Shown here in pieces: positions 48,957 through 58,296 of a stretch of DNA of 64,000 bases (position 1 is its first letter; each line of letters starts with the position of its first letter). Below the pieces are notes generated by a model that saw only the letters and a list, made by a program, of their open reading frames with translations, ran no database searches and had not been told where the DNA came from. The DNA lies in the NCBI RefSeq assembly GCF_039595395.1, contig NZ_JBCNLP010000001.1:2232001-2296000 (forward strand), read 5' to 3'. The position numbers and the translations under genes are program-made. This DNA is from Novosphingobium sp. (lineage in GTDB: Bacteria; Pseudomonadota; Alphaproteobacteria; Sphingomonadales; Sphingomonadaceae).

Positions 48957-49559
48957 TCACTTGCCGATCTTGTCCAGCATCGTGATATGCTGCTGCACCA
49001 CGGGAACGATCTGGGCGGCGGCGGCTTTCAGTTCCTCGTTGTTTCCATCGGCGGCATAGGTCTTGTGAAGCATCAGCGCTGCGGCATGACCATCGCGCTG
49101 GGCGTCGAGATAGATCTTGTCGGCATCCTTGCCCTTGGCCGCCTTGATCGCATCGAGGCTCTGCTGCTGGGCTGGCTGCAGCCGGGGCGCGGCGACGGCG
49201 ATATCCGCCGCTTTCGCCGTCTTTTTGAGCAAGGTGGTCGACGCCTCGTGATCTTTGATCATCATCTGGGCGAAGGCCTTGACCTGAGGATCCTCTGTCG
49301 TCTTGAGGATGGCGCGCGAGCTTTCGATTTCGAAAAGGTCGCCGGCACCGGCCTTGGCCAGATACGTATCCGGGTCCTTGCCAGGGGTGGCATTGGCTTC
49401 TTCACCTGCGTTTGAGGATGCGCTCATGGTGGGCATGCCGTCCTGGGGTGTGACCGAGGAGGCATCGCTCGCGCCTCTTGAGCTTGCTGTCTGATCCGTC
49501 GCCTTCTGGCAGGCGGATAACGCTAGCGCGGGCAGAACAAGCCAGACGAGATTTTTCAT
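48957..49559 (-). CDS. DUF4142 lipoprotein
   Basis: A 200-residue protein with a lipoprotein signal (MKNLVWLVLPALALSAC). The mature part has a Ser/Thr/Ala-rich linker and then a four-helix DUF4142 (ferritin-like) bundle: YLAKAGAGDLFEIESSRAIL, AFAQMMIKDHEASTTLLKKT, LDAIKAAKGKDADKIYLDAQ, GHAAALMLHKTYAADG. The IKDHE and DGHAAAL motifs are typical. Function unknown, but many DUF4142 genes belong to the general stress regulon. ATG 49559 follows CGGAGAG. Confidence 0.87.
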   Translation of the reverse strand: MKNLVWLVLPALALSACQKATDQTASSRGASDASSVTPQDGMPTMSASSNAGEEANATPGKDPDTYLAKAGAGDLFEIESSRAILKTTEDPQVKAFAQMMIKDHEASTTLLKKTAKAADIAVAAPRLQPAQQQSLDAIKAAKGKDADKIYLDAQRDGHAAALMLHKTYAADGNNEELKAAAAQIVPVVQQHITMLDKIGK

Positions 49560-49599
49560 GGCAAAGCTCTCCGTTGAGCAAAATGTTTGTTGAGGTGCT

Positions 49600-49625
49600 A
49601 ACGATCGGCATCGTCCTTGGGTTCG
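49600..49625 (-). promoter_or_regulatory. EcfG-like promoter of the DUF4142 gene
   Basis: On the minus strand CGAAC (49621-49625) and CGTT (49600-49603) are 17 bases apart: one mismatch from GGAAC-N17-CGTT, 40 bases before the start codon. Confidence 0.5.
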
Positions 49626-49846
49626 CGGGCCCGTTGAAGAAGCTGCCTGGCTGATGCGGCGCCGTTGCGGGGTGAGCATATTAGGAATGAACTGCCCCGC
49701 GTCCGCTCGGATTGCGTGGGCGGTTGATGACGGTACGGCATTTATCCCTGGCCTTACCAATCGCGCATGCTGCTTTTGGAGTTACGCGCGGTAAGTGTCT
49801 CAAAAGGCATCCAAAGAAAGCCTTACCTGCTTTCCACTCGATAAGC

Positions 49847-50215
49847 CTATTTAACTAACGGCGGCTTCTGGAAGAACACCGGCCGCATACCTCGCTCCTG
49901 GCTTTGCTGCTCATCTGTCCCCGAGATTGGATCATCAGAGAAATTGCTGTCGTCCGCGAGCACCGCCGTGAAATCAACACACAAGGCATCGAGGCGATGT
50001 TTGAGATCGTTGTCCGACATATCTCCGATCATCGCCATCGCGCCCTGTGACCACTGGCCCATTCCGCCCAGGCCGGGATGGTTGAACTGGGCATAGTGGC
50101 CGCCTCCTTTTGCAAGGGATTCAAAGAGGATGATAGCTGCATCATGATCGATGCCCTGGCGGGCCGCCGCGCCATCGACCGCAGCCATACCTTTTTCGTT
50201 CAGGTCTCGCATCAT
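49847..50215 (-). CDS. SHOCT-domain protein
   Basis: A 122-residue protein. The core reads DHDAAIILFESLAKGGGHYA, QFNHPGLGGMGQWSQGAMAM and IGDMSDNDLKHRLDALCVDF, the SHOCT-type pattern with GGMGQWSQGG seen in sphingomonads. SHOCT domains mediate oligomerisation. The end (GMRPVFFQKPPLVK) is extra. The start is the ATG pair at 50215/50212 after AGAGGAG; the frame continues upstream without a start signal. No signal peptide. Confidence 0.75.
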   Translation of the reverse strand: MMRDLNEKGMAAVDGAAARQGIDHDAAIILFESLAKGGGHYAQFNHPGLGGMGQWSQGAMAMIGDMSDNDLKHRLDALCVDFTAVLADDSNFSDDPISGTDEQQSQERGMRPVFFQKPPLVK

Positions 50216-50375
50216 CCCGCTCCTCTGCTCCGCTAAGCGCAGGGCTGATTTATGGGAAGCGATGATCGACCGGCAGGTTCCTTGCACAGTCTGATCCCAT
50301 GTCTTCCCAACAAAGACCTGTTCGAAAAGCCATGGGTATGCCACCTGCTCAGGACAGCGAAGGGAAATGGAATTT

Positions 50376-52292
50376 ATGCGTATCACCGGGTTGCTGATAA
50401 GCGGTTTGGCGTTGATGCTCGGGTCGACGGCCCATGCCCAGACCTTGCCGAACGGTATCCCGGCCAAATTCACGCCCGTCACCTCAACCTTCGATTACGA
50501 CCGGCGCGAGGTGGATGTGAAGATGCGCGATGGCGTGGCGCTGCATATGGTGCTGATCGTGCCCAAGGCCGCGCATGATGCCCCCATTTTGCTGGACCGC
50601 ACGCCCTACGGCGCTGAAAAGATGACCAGCCGTCAGGAAAGCAGCCACGGCGCCATGCTGGTCAATCCGGCTTATGCCGAGTTTCTGAAGGCGGGCTACA
50701 TTCTCGCCGTTGAAGACATTCGCGGCAAATATGGCTCCAAGGGCGAGTATGTGAATGAGCGCCCGCTGATCGGCCCGCTCAATGGCACCAAGGTGGACCA
50801 TGCCACCGATGCCTTCGATACGATCGACTGGCTGAGCAAGAATGTGAAGGAAGCCAATGGCCGCGTCGGCATCATTGGCACCAGCTATGACGGCATGATG
50901 GCCGCGATGGCGCTGGTTCATCCCCATCCCGCGCTCAAGGCCGCTGCGCCGATGAATCCGGTCATCAACACCTGGATGAATGACGACGATTTTCACGGCG
51001 GCGCCTTCCGGATGATCGGCTATGATTATTACTTCGGCCAGGACACGGCGCGCGGCAGCGCGGGCGACCTGTGGCGCAGTGCCTATGACGATTACGACAC
51101 CTTCCTGCGTGCCGGCTCAGCGAGTGGCTTCGTCAAGAGCCGCGGGCTCGACCAGATCCCCTTCGTGAGGGACCTGCACGACCACCCCGCCTATGACGCC
51201 TATTGGCAGGGGCAGGCGCTGGAGACGATCCTTCCCAAACAGCCGCAGACCGTCCCCACCCTGTGGATCGGCAGCCTGTGGGATCAGGAGGATATGTATG
51301 GCGCGGTGGCGGCTTTCGAGGCGGTCAGCAAACATGATCCGAACCACCTCAACCATCTGGCGCTGGGCCCCTGGGCGCATGGCGGCTGGTCAGGGGCGGG
51401 AGACAGCCTCGGCGCGATCCGGTTCCAGTCGGATACGGGCACATGGTTTCGCCAGCATGTGCTGATCCCTTTCCTCGACGGCTATCTCAAGAGCGGTGGG
51501 CAGCCTGCGCAGATCGCGCCCGTCACGGCCTTCCAGACCGGCACGAATGAATGGCAGCGCCTGCCAAGCTGGCCGGTGGCTTGCGACAGCGGTTGCGGCA
51601 CTCCGAGCCGCAAGCTCTATCTGCGCGAGAATGGTACGCTGTCCTTCGCCGCGCCAACGGCCGAGGGAGCGGATGATTATATCTCCGACCCGGCCAAGCC
51701 CATTCCCTATCGCCAGCGCCCCATTCGCACCACGGATGCGCCGGGATCGACATGGCGGCAATGGCTGGTCGATGACCAGCGGGCCTTTTCCGATCGCCCT
51801 GACGTGCTGACCTATCAGACCGCGCCGCTGGAGGCACCGCTCACGCTAGCGGGCGCGCCGGTTGCCGAACTTGTCGCCTCAACCACGGGCAGCGATGGCG
51901 ATTTCGTGGTCAAGTTGATCGATCTCTATCCCGACGAGGTGCCCGAAAAGCCCGAGATGGGCGGTTATCAGCTGCCCATCGCCATGGACATTCTGCGCGG
52001 CCGCTATCGCGAGGGCTTTTCGCAGGCCAAGCCCATCACGCCCAATGCCGCGCTGACCTATCGCCTGACGCTGCCCAATGTGAACCATGTGTTCCTGCCC
52101 GGGCACCGGATCATGGTGCAGATCCAGTCCAGCTGGTTCCCGCTGTATGACCGCAATCCCCAAAGCTTCGTGCCCAATGTATTTGACGCCAAGCCAGAGG
52201 ATTACCGCAAGGCGACGATCCGCATTTATCACGCTCCGGCGCAGGCAAGCGCCCTTGAACTGCCGGTGGTGGCGATAGACACATTGCGATAG
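50376..52292 (+). CDS. CocE/NonD-family serine hydrolase (alpha-amino acid ester hydrolase-like)
   Basis: A 638-residue secreted enzyme with a signal peptide (MRITGLLISGLALMLGSTAH, then AQ). The alpha/beta hydrolase core has the nucleophile elbow GIIGTSYDGMMAAMAL, the oxyanion region LDRTPYGAEKM, VEDIRGKYGSKGEY, the acid in LWDQEDMYGAV and the His in LALGPWAHGGWSG. The C-terminal beta-sandwich (from about 410) ends VFLPGHRIMVQIQSSWFP. Members cleave acylated peptides or amino-acid esters, including beta-lactam-type substrates. The ATG at 50376 is 9 bases after AGGGAA; the one at 50367 is only 2 bases after it. Confidence 0.88.
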   Translation: MRITGLLISGLALMLGSTAHAQTLPNGIPAKFTPVTSTFDYDRREVDVKMRDGVALHMVLIVPKAAHDAPILLDRTPYGAEKMTSRQESSHGAMLVNPAYAEFLKAGYILAVEDIRGKYGSKGEYVNERPLIGPLNGTKVDHATDAFDTIDWLSKNVKEANGRVGIIGTSYDGMMAAMALVHPHPALKAAAPMNPVINTWMNDDDFHGGAFRMIGYDYYFGQDTARGSAGDLWRSAYDDYDTFLRAGSASGFVKSRGLDQIPFVRDLHDHPAYDAYWQGQALETILPKQPQTVPTLWIGSLWDQEDMYGAVAAFEAVSKHDPNHLNHLALGPWAHGGWSGAGDSLGAIRFQSDTGTWFRQHVLIPFLDGYLKSGGQPAQIAPVTAFQTGTNEWQRLPSWPVACDSGCGTPSRKLYLRENGTLSFAAPTAEGADDYISDPAKPIPYRQRPIRTTDAPGSTWRQWLVDDQRAFSDRPDVLTYQTAPLEAPLTLAGAPVAELVASTTGSDGDFVVKLIDLYPDEVPEKPEMGGYQLPIAMDILRGRYREGFSQAKPITPNAALTYRLTLPNVNHVFLPGHRIMVQIQSSWFPLYDRNPQSFVPNVFDAKPEDYRKATIRIYHAPAQASALELPVVAIDTLR

Positions 52293-52301
52293 GACATGAT
52301 G

Positions 52302-52331
52302 GCTGGCCGGTGAGATATCTCGCCGGCCGGC
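52302..52331 (+). terminator. Hairpin after the CocE/NonD gene
   Basis: GCTGGCCGGTGAG and CTCGCCGGCCGGC pair over 13 positions (two G-U pairs), 9 bases after the stop codon, with a four-base ATAT centre. No T-run. Confidence 0.55.
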
Positions 52332-52489
52332 ATCCCTTAAAAGGGCAATGTGCTGGTGCCGTGGCGCAAAGCGTGGCGATCTGACGGGGTCTGTCTCGCT
52401 GGCCCCGGAGCGAGCCACTTGCATAGGAACATCAGATACTATCGAGCGGCCTGCGCTCCTGTCCCATGATGGGTTTGCTGCGCCATGCG

Positions 52490-52663
52490 TCAACGGCCCT
52501 GATTGGCTCGGTTGCCGCCGTGCAAAAGGCGCTTTCTGGCCTGGTCGGTGTCTTGCCGATCTTTTTCAAGAGCATCTTCAAGCTTGACCCGGACACTTTC
52601 AAACCCGCCACCCGCCGGGCTGTCAGCGGTGGGATGGTCGTCGTCTTTGCTGTTCTTGCTCAT
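52490..52663 (-). CDS. Tiny hydrophilic protein (57 residues)
   Basis: An ATG at 52663 with AGGA 7 bases upstream opens a 58-codon frame: MSKNSKDDDHPTADSPAGGG, FESVRVKLEDALEKDRQDTD, QARKRLLHGGNRANQGR. It is charged, helical in the middle and lacks hydrophobic residues, like the other small stress proteins here. A plus-strand frame over the same bases (52466-52714) would code a membrane peptide but has no ribosome site, so I prefer this one. No family recognised. Confidence 0.45.
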   Translation of the reverse strand: MSKNSKDDDHPTADSPAGGGFESVRVKLEDALEKDRQDTDQARKRLLHGGNRANQGR

Positions 52664-52724
52664 GCTTTGTTCCTAGGATGGATTGTATTCGGAACGTGGG
52701 AGAGGCGACAGTGAGCCCTCATCG

Positions 52725-52919
52725 TCAGAGCTTGCGTGCCACATCGGTATCGGCGGTGTGAGGCGTTGTTTTGGAGGCGCCCAGCTCCCCACGCTTCTTC
52801 TCGTCCATACCCGGATTGTCGCGTTCCTCGGGCAGGGTGGAGGGCGCGGGCGGGTCCTTGTCGACCATATGTCCCGGGCCGTTGCTCAGTGCCGGGTCCT
52901 TGCGGGATTCCTCACTCAT
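52725..52919 (-). CDS. Small hydrophilic protein (64 residues)
   Basis: MSEESRKDPALSNGPGHMVD, KDPPAPSTLPEERDNPGMDE, KKRGELGASKTTPHTADTDV. Rich in Pro, Asp, Glu, Lys, with no core; probably disordered. AAAGGA lies 8 bases before the ATG at 52919. It precedes the 57-residue gene on the same strand by 61 bp, so they may be transcribed together. Function unknown. Confidence 0.6.
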   Translation of the reverse strand: MSEESRKDPALSNGPGHMVDKDPPAPSTLPEERDNPGMDEKKRGELGASKTTPHTADTDVARKL

Positions 52920-53164
52920 AACAGCATCCTTTCATCAGCAGATGTCGGATTTGAAAGCCACGGGGACGTCAAAGGGTGCAAGGGATCGGTCGCTTGCTTG
53001 CAGAAATGAGGTGAGCGGACTTCAAGGCTCTGATCCGGATCGGAGCAGGCTCAAAGGGCGGCCAGGGACCTTTGCCAACCATGCTCCGTTTCGCGAAAGC
53101 CAGGGTGTTTGCCGGGCTGCGGCGAAGCGACCGCATTCTCTCCTCATGACATCGGTCAAAAACC

Positions 53165-54457
53165 ATGGACCACCTTGCGCCCGGACCGCCACCGACTGTC
53201 ACTTTCTCACGGTGGATCGCATCCATCGGCGCGACGGCGCTGGCGGCCATCGTACTGTTTATCGCCTCTCCATCCAAAGCTCTTGCGGATGCCGATGCGC
53301 CACCGCCCGTCTTGACCGCAACCTTCCGCGACACTCTGGATGGATGGCTGATTGCCAAGGGAGCGGCTCCTACCAGCGCGGCGATGAACAGGGCCCAACT
53401 GGCCGCCACTCTGGCGGGTGACCGGCTGGGTTTGCCCGGCTTGGCGATCCACGCGCAGATTTTCAACTATGCCGGCTCAGGTCTCAGCAGCCGGACGGGG
53501 GACATCCAGACGGCGGACGCCATCGAAGCCGTGCCCATGACCCGGCTCTTCGAAGCCTGGATCGAACAGCGCTTCGGTTCGGAAGAGCACAATGTCGCCC
53601 TGCGCGCAGGGCTGATGGATGTGAATGCCGATTTCGATTCGATCGTGACGGCCAACTGGCTGGTGAACTCCTCGCAAGGGATCGGTGCCGATATCGCGCG
53701 CAGTGGCGTAAACGGGCCCTCGATTTATCCTGTGTCCTCGCTCGGGTTGCGGTTGAGCTGGACACCAAACAAGCATTGGACCGGACGCGTCGCTATCCTT
53801 GATGGTGTTCCGGGTGATCCAGATCGTCCGCGTGCCTTCGTGGCGGCGAGGTTGGCGCCTGAGGATGGTGCGCTCACCATCGGGCAGGTGGATTACCGGT
53901 GGTCGGAGACGGGGCGGCTGGCCATCGGCCTATGGCGTTACAGCCTTTCGCGCCCCACGCTGGATGGTGTGACTGCGCGCCACGATCAGGGTTTCTATAT
54001 GGAAGCCGAAAGCGCGCTTCCCGGCTCGACGCATTGGACCGGCTGGCTGCGTTTCGGCAGGGCAGCCGGTTCGATGCAGCAGGTCGATGGCTATTGGGGC
54101 GGCGGCGTGACCGGCAAGGGCCTGCTGCCCACGCGCAAGGATGATCGGCTCGGCCTGGCGTTTGCCCGAGCTTCGATCAGCCCTCTGGCAGTCCGCATAA
54201 GTGGCTTGCCGCGTACCGAAACCTCGTTCGAGCTGAGCTACCAATACAAGCTGAGCGCCCAGCTGGCCCTTCAGCCTGACGCACAATATCTCCATCACCC
54301 GGCAGCCATCGCTCACGCTCCGAACGCTTTGGTCATGGGGCTTCGCCTGATCCTCTCGCTCGGCGGCCCCAAACCGGCACCGGCGACCGATGCGTCGGAC
54401 ACGACCGTGCCTTCCGATGCTCCGGAACCCAAAGCGCCCGACGGAAAAACGTCCTGA
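53165..54457 (+). CDS. OprB-like carbohydrate-selective porin
   Basis: A 430-residue outer-membrane protein. A signal sequence covers residues 15-45 (SIGATALAAIVLFIASPSKA). The barrel has OprB-type repeats: LFEAWIEQRFGSEEHNVALR, AGLMDVNADFDSIVTANWLV, YPVSSLGLRLSWTPNKHWTG, ELSYQYKLSAQLALQPDAQY. It is a passive channel, probably for sugars. The ATG at 53165 has no clear ribosome site, so the true start may differ. The last 30 residues (PAPATDASDTTVPSDAPEPK) are a Pro-rich tail after the last strand, unusual since porins normally end in an aromatic. Confidence 0.82.
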   Translation: MDHLAPGPPPTVTFSRWIASIGATALAAIVLFIASPSKALADADAPPPVLTATFRDTLDGWLIAKGAAPTSAAMNRAQLAATLAGDRLGLPGLAIHAQIFNYAGSGLSSRTGDIQTADAIEAVPMTRLFEAWIEQRFGSEEHNVALRAGLMDVNADFDSIVTANWLVNSSQGIGADIARSGVNGPSIYPVSSLGLRLSWTPNKHWTGRVAILDGVPGDPDRPRAFVAARLAPEDGALTIGQVDYRWSETGRLAIGLWRYSLSRPTLDGVTARHDQGFYMEAESALPGSTHWTGWLRFGRAAGSMQQVDGYWGGGVTGKGLLPTRKDDRLGLAFARASISPLAVRISGLPRTETSFELSYQYKLSAQLALQPDAQYLHHPAAIAHAPNALVMGLRLILSLGGPKPAPATDASDTTVPSDAPEPKAPDGKTS

Positions 54458-54481
54458 TAAGACTTGAGAGGCGCTGCGGCG

Positions 54482-54850
54482 TCAGCCGTTGCTCCGCTCG
54501 ACGCGCGCGAAGGCGCCATCGACGGCTTCCTTGAACGTATCGAAGAGAAAGGGCTTGGCCACCACATAGCCATGGGGCGCCGCATGCTTTTCCGGGGCCT
54601 TCTCCGGGTCGCCGAGCATGAAGACGGTCGGGATGGTCCGCTTGGAGCAAATCTCGCGAACCGCATCGATGCCGGAGCCCTCGACCAGGCTGTCGTCGGC
54701 GGCAATAAAGTCGGGCGGCTGGCGGCTGGCCGAGGCAATAGCCGTACTCTCGCGGTCCGCGATGGCGATAGAGGTGAAGCCAAGTTCCCGCAGATGGTCC
54801 TCGACCATCATGGAAATGAGAACGGAGTCCTCGATAATGAGCGCATGCAT
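54482..54850 (-). CDS. Single-domain response regulator
   Basis: A 122-residue receiver: LIIEDSVLISMMVEDHLREL, acceptor Asp in DFIAADDSLVEGSGID, VFMLGDPEKAPEKH and the Lys in YVVAKPFLFD. The switch Ser/Thr is not evident (FMLGD), which may limit output switching. The start at 54850 (MHALIIEDS) is chosen because the extra upstream residues are not receiver-like. It is divergent from the HWE kinase gene at 55135 and convergent with the porin. Confidence 0.85.
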   Translation of the reverse strand: MHALIIEDSVLISMMVEDHLRELGFTSIAIADRESTAIASASRQPPDFIAADDSLVEGSGIDAVREICSKRTIPTVFMLGDPEKAPEKHAAPHGYVVAKPFLFDTFKEAVDGAFARVERSNG

Positions 54851-55134
54851 GGTGTCGTCGCGAACCGTCAAATCTGCTCCAGGGGTGCCCCTTACCAATA
54901 ATCCTGTGCGGGATCATCCGCAACAGGGGCCACCACTTCAGACAGCAAAAATGCCTGATACCGTCGCGGTGACGGGCGAGGGGGCTGAACGATCCATTCC
55001 GCGATTGGCAAAGCTACACAGTGGGGGAATTTGTTCCATGGCAGGAACGTCTTGACCTTTGAAGCGATGTCGTTTTGATCGGAAACGGGCGCGGCTTTAG
55101 ACCATTGGGTCCCAAGAAAAAGGGTAGCATAGTG

Positions 55135-56589
55135 ATGGCTGGGCATGAACGATCCTTCCCAGCTGGGGGCGGGAAGCTGGGAGAGCTGATCCGCAATTTC
55201 GACTGGTCGCAGACCTCGATCGGCCCCTTGAGCAATTGGCCGCACAGCCTGCGCACGGTGACTGAAATGCTTCTTCTTTCGCCGGTGCCCATCGTGTTGC
55301 TGTGGGGGCAGGACGGCATCATGATCTACAACGATGCCTATTCCGGTTTTGCCGGGGCGCGCCATCCGGAGTTGCTCGGCTCTCGAGTCCGCGAGGGTTG
55401 AGGCGAGATCGCCGATTTCAACGACAATGTGATGCGCGTGGGGCTCGGCGGAGGAACGCTGGCCTATCGCGACCATGAACTGACCCTCCACCGCCACGGC
55501 AAGCCCGAGCCGGTGTGGATGGACCTTGACTATTCCCCCGTGCTCGATGAATCCGGGGCGCCGGCGGGCGTGATTGCCATTGTGGTGGAAACCACCGCCC
55601 GCGTGCTGGCCGAACGCCGCGTGCGCGAAAGCGAGCGGAAGCTCCGCGCGCTGGTCGAGGCCTCCTCCGATGTGATCTATCAGCTGACCCCCGACTGGTC
55701 CGCGATGCTGCAACTGGAGGGCCGCTCTTTTTTGCGCAGCACTGGAGAGCCCGATCCCCACTGGCGGGATGCCTATCTGCTGCCCGAGGATCAGGAGGAG
55801 ATTGGGGCGGATATTCGCGCGGCCATCGCCCAGAAACGCCCCTATCAGCGGGAGCACCGTGTGCGCCAGGCCGACGGCTCGATTGGCTGGACCTTTTCAC
55901 GCGCCGTGCCCATCCTCGACGAGGCGGGCGAGATCACGGAATGGTTCGGCGCGGCCAGCGACGTGACCGAGCGCCGTCGCACCCATGAGCATCTGCGGTT
56001 GGTGGTCAATGAACTTAACCACCGGGTGAAGAACACGCTGGCCATGGTTCAGGCCATCGCCATGCGCACCTTCCGTGAGGATGAGGATCTTGGCAGCGCG
56101 CAAAAGCAATTCGCCGCAAGGCTGGTGGCGCTGGCCAGCGCCAATGATCTGCTGACCGGCGAAAGATGGGCAGGGGCTTCGCTGGAGACGGCTATCCTGC
56201 AGGCGGTTGAGCCCCATCAACCCGAGGCCGCGCGGCGCATCCTGAGCGGCCCGGATTTGCGGATTTCGCCCAAGACGGCGCTGGCTTTGTCGCTCGCCAT
56301 GCATGAGCTTTCGACCAATGCAGTGAAATATGGCGCCTGGTCCAACGATCAGGGCGTGGTCACCATCGACTGGCGCGAAACGCAGCGCGATGGTCTCCCC
56401 ACCCTCAGCATCGTCTGGACAGAACGTGCAGGGCCGCCCGTCGCGCCTCCCGCGCGGCGCGGTTTCGGCTCGCGGCTGATCGAGCGCGGCCTGGCCGGAG
56501 AGTTGGGAGGCACAGTTGCGATGCGCTTTGAACCCGAGGGACTGGTGTGCGAAGTCGAGGCGCCGCTGACCATCGTGGCGGATGAATGA
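55135..56589 (+). pseudogene. PAS-HWE histidine kinase interrupted by an in-frame TGA
   Basis: Both sides of the TGA at 55399-55401 are in the same frame and make one 484-residue kinase. Before it: IRNFDWSQTSIGPLSNWPHS, LLWGQDGIMIYNDAYSGF and GSRVREG; after it: GEIADFNDNVMRVGLGGGT, VWMDLDYSPVLDESGAPAGV, a second PAS, then HWE motifs LNHRVKNTLAMVQAIAMRTF, MHELSTNAVKYGAWS and IVWTERAG. In relatives the position is Trp (REGWxEVADFN), so this is TGG to TGA. The 3' part (from ATG 55429) keeps the second PAS and the whole kinase core and could be made separately. The ATG is at 55135. Confidence 0.85.
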
Positions 56590-56947
56590 GCCCATGGTCC
56601 ACCGCATTTTGATCGTGGAGGACGAAATGACCATCGCCTTCATGATCGAGGATATGCTGATCTCGCTCGGCCATGAGGTGGTCGAGATTGCCATGCGCCT
56701 GCCAGAAGCGCTGGAGGTAGCACGGCGGGTCGAGGCGGATCTGGCGATCCTCGATGTCAATCTGGACGGTCTGCGCTCCTTTCCGGTGGCAGAGGTGCTG
56801 GAGGAGCGCGGCATCCCTTTTGGTTTCGCGACAGGCTATGGTGCCATGGGCGTTGAGGAGCGTTTCCGGCGGCACCCCATCCTCAAGAAGCCCTTTCGTC
56901 TGGTCGATCTTGAAGCGTTGATCGGGCAGATCGTGGTGCCGGGCTAG
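56582..56947 (+). CDS. Single-domain response regulator behind the HWE kinase
   Basis: A 121-residue receiver: ILIVEDEMTIAFMIEDMLIS, acceptor Asp in DLAILDVNLDGLRSFPV, GFATGYGAMG with the switch Thr, Lys in PILKKPFRLVD. Its start overlaps the kinase stop by 8 bp, so the pair is coupled. If the kinase is truncated, this regulator would depend on the residual 3' fragment or on another kinase. Confidence 0.9.
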   Translation: MNEPMVHRILIVEDEMTIAFMIEDMLISLGHEVVEIAMRLPEALEVARRVEADLAILDVNLDGLRSFPVAEVLEERGIPFGFATGYGAMGVEERFRRHPILKKPFRLVDLEALIGQIVVPG

Positions 56948-57102
56948 GCGCCCGGGAAGGGCTTTTCAGCGAAGCTCTATCCTTCCAAATCCTGTCTGCA
57001 CCACCGCGAAGCATCTTCGCCGGGTGCAGTTGCTTGCTTCTCAAGGAACAAATCGACCCGTTCCCTTTTCCTGCCATAGGCCTGCCAAGTTTCCGGGAAA
57101 GG

Positions 57103-58296
57103 ATGACGCCTTGCACCGACGATCCCCTTTCCGACCGGAACGCCGCTGATATGGCGGAGGACAGCAAAGAGCCCAAGCGCGAAGCGTCCGACGACAATCC
57201 CCAGCAGGAATCGGAACATCAGGATTCCAAAGACCAGCCTTCCAAGGATGAGGGCGAGCAGGAAACCCCGCTGTTCAAGCGCCCGATGTTCTGGATCGTG
57301 GGCGGCGGTGTGGCCGCTGTCGTGTTGATCGGCGGTTTTCTGTGGTGGCTCGATGCGCGCCAGTATGAGGATACCGACGACGCCTTTGTCGATGCCCATA
57401 TTGTGCGCTTGGCGGCGCAAACAACGGGCCGCCTGACCGCCGTCTATGCCGCCGACAACCGCCATGTTCGCAAGGGCGATCTGCTGGCCACCATCGAGCC
57501 GGAAACCCCCGCGGCCACCTTTCAGGAAGCGAAATCCAACGTCTCGCAGGCCGATGCCGCGATAGCGCAGGCGCAGGCCAAGGTGCTCTCCGCCATCGCC
57601 GCGCAGAAGCAGGCGCGGGCTGATGCGCTGGGGCCCGCCGCCAATGCCGCCAAGGCTCAGGCCGATTACCGCCGCTATCTCGATCTGCAAACCCGCGACC
57701 GCATGGCCGTGGCCCCCACACAGGTCGATGCCGCCCGTGCCCAAGCCGAGGCGAGCGCGGCTCAGGCGCTGGCAGCAAGGCGCCAGATCGAAAGCGCGGC
57801 CGCCAATGTGCTGGCCGCGCGCAAAGAGGTGCAATCGGCGCAAGCCAACCGGCAGGCCGCCGTGGCGCGGCAGCAACAGGCCAATGTGACGGTCTCCTAC
57901 ACCACGATCCGCGCGCCCATCGACGGGCAGGTGGTCAACCGCTCGGTCAATGTCGGCAGTTATGTGGCGCCGGGCCAGCAGATGCTGGCCATCGTGCCCG
58001 ACGATCTGTGGGTCACCGCAAATTTCAAGGAAACCCAGCTCGACCAAATGCGGCCCGGCCAGCCGGTGCGCATCCGCATCGATGCCTATCCCGGCGTGGA
58101 TTTCCCCGGTCATGTCGATTCGATCCAGCGCGGTGCGGGTCAGGCCTTTGCCGTGCTGCCGCCGCAGAACGCCACAGGCAATTATGTGAAGGTGGTGCAG
58201 CGCGTTCCGGTGCGTATCCTTTTCAACAACCGGCCCAACCCCGCCTATGTCATCGGCCCGGGCATGTCGGTTGTGCCGCGTGTGACTGTGCGCTGA
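57103..58296 (+). CDS. EmrA/HlyD-family membrane fusion protein
   Basis: A 397-residue periplasmic adaptor. An acidic cytoplasmic N-terminus is followed by one membrane segment (FWIVGGGVAAVVLIGGFLWW, near residue 65). The beta-barrel/lipoyl part begins EDTDDAFVDAHIVRLAAQTT, a long coiled-coil hairpin covers about 140-265 (Ala/Gln-rich), and IRAPIDGQVVNRSVNVGSYV closes the lipoyl domain. It links EmrB with an outer-membrane channel. The start is uncertain: ATG 57103 has GGGAAAGG only 2 bases before it, and ATG 57151 is an alternative. The stop overlaps the EmrB start. Confidence 0.9.
   Translation: MTPCTDDPLSDRNAADMAEDSKEPKREASDDNPQQESEHQDSKDQPSKDEGEQETPLFKRPMFWIVGGGVAAVVLIGGFLWWLDARQYEDTDDAFVDAHIVRLAAQTTGRLTAVYAADNRHVRKGDLLATIEPETPAATFQEAKSNVSQADAAIAQAQAKVLSAIAAQKQARADALGPAANAAKAQADYRRYLDLQTRDRMAVAPTQVDAARAQAEASAAQALAARRQIESAAANVLAARKEVQSAQANRQAAVARQQQANVTVSYTTIRAPIDGQVVNRSVNVGSYVAPGQQMLAIVPDDLWVTANFKETQLDQMRPGQPVRIRIDAYPGVDFPGHVDSIQRGAGQAFAVLPPQNATGNYVKVVQRVPVRILFNNRPNPAYVIGPGMSVVPRVTVR

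Noticed and set aside
48657..49415. Plus-strand frame starting in the gap after the LOV gene
   Set aside because: It has no clear ribosome site and most of it runs antisense through the DUF4142 lipoprotein.
52466..52714. Plus-strand frame for a possible 82-residue membrane peptide
   Set aside because: No ribosome site; the minus-strand frame at the same place has AGGA at good distance and resembles neighbouring small genes. Kept only as an alternative.
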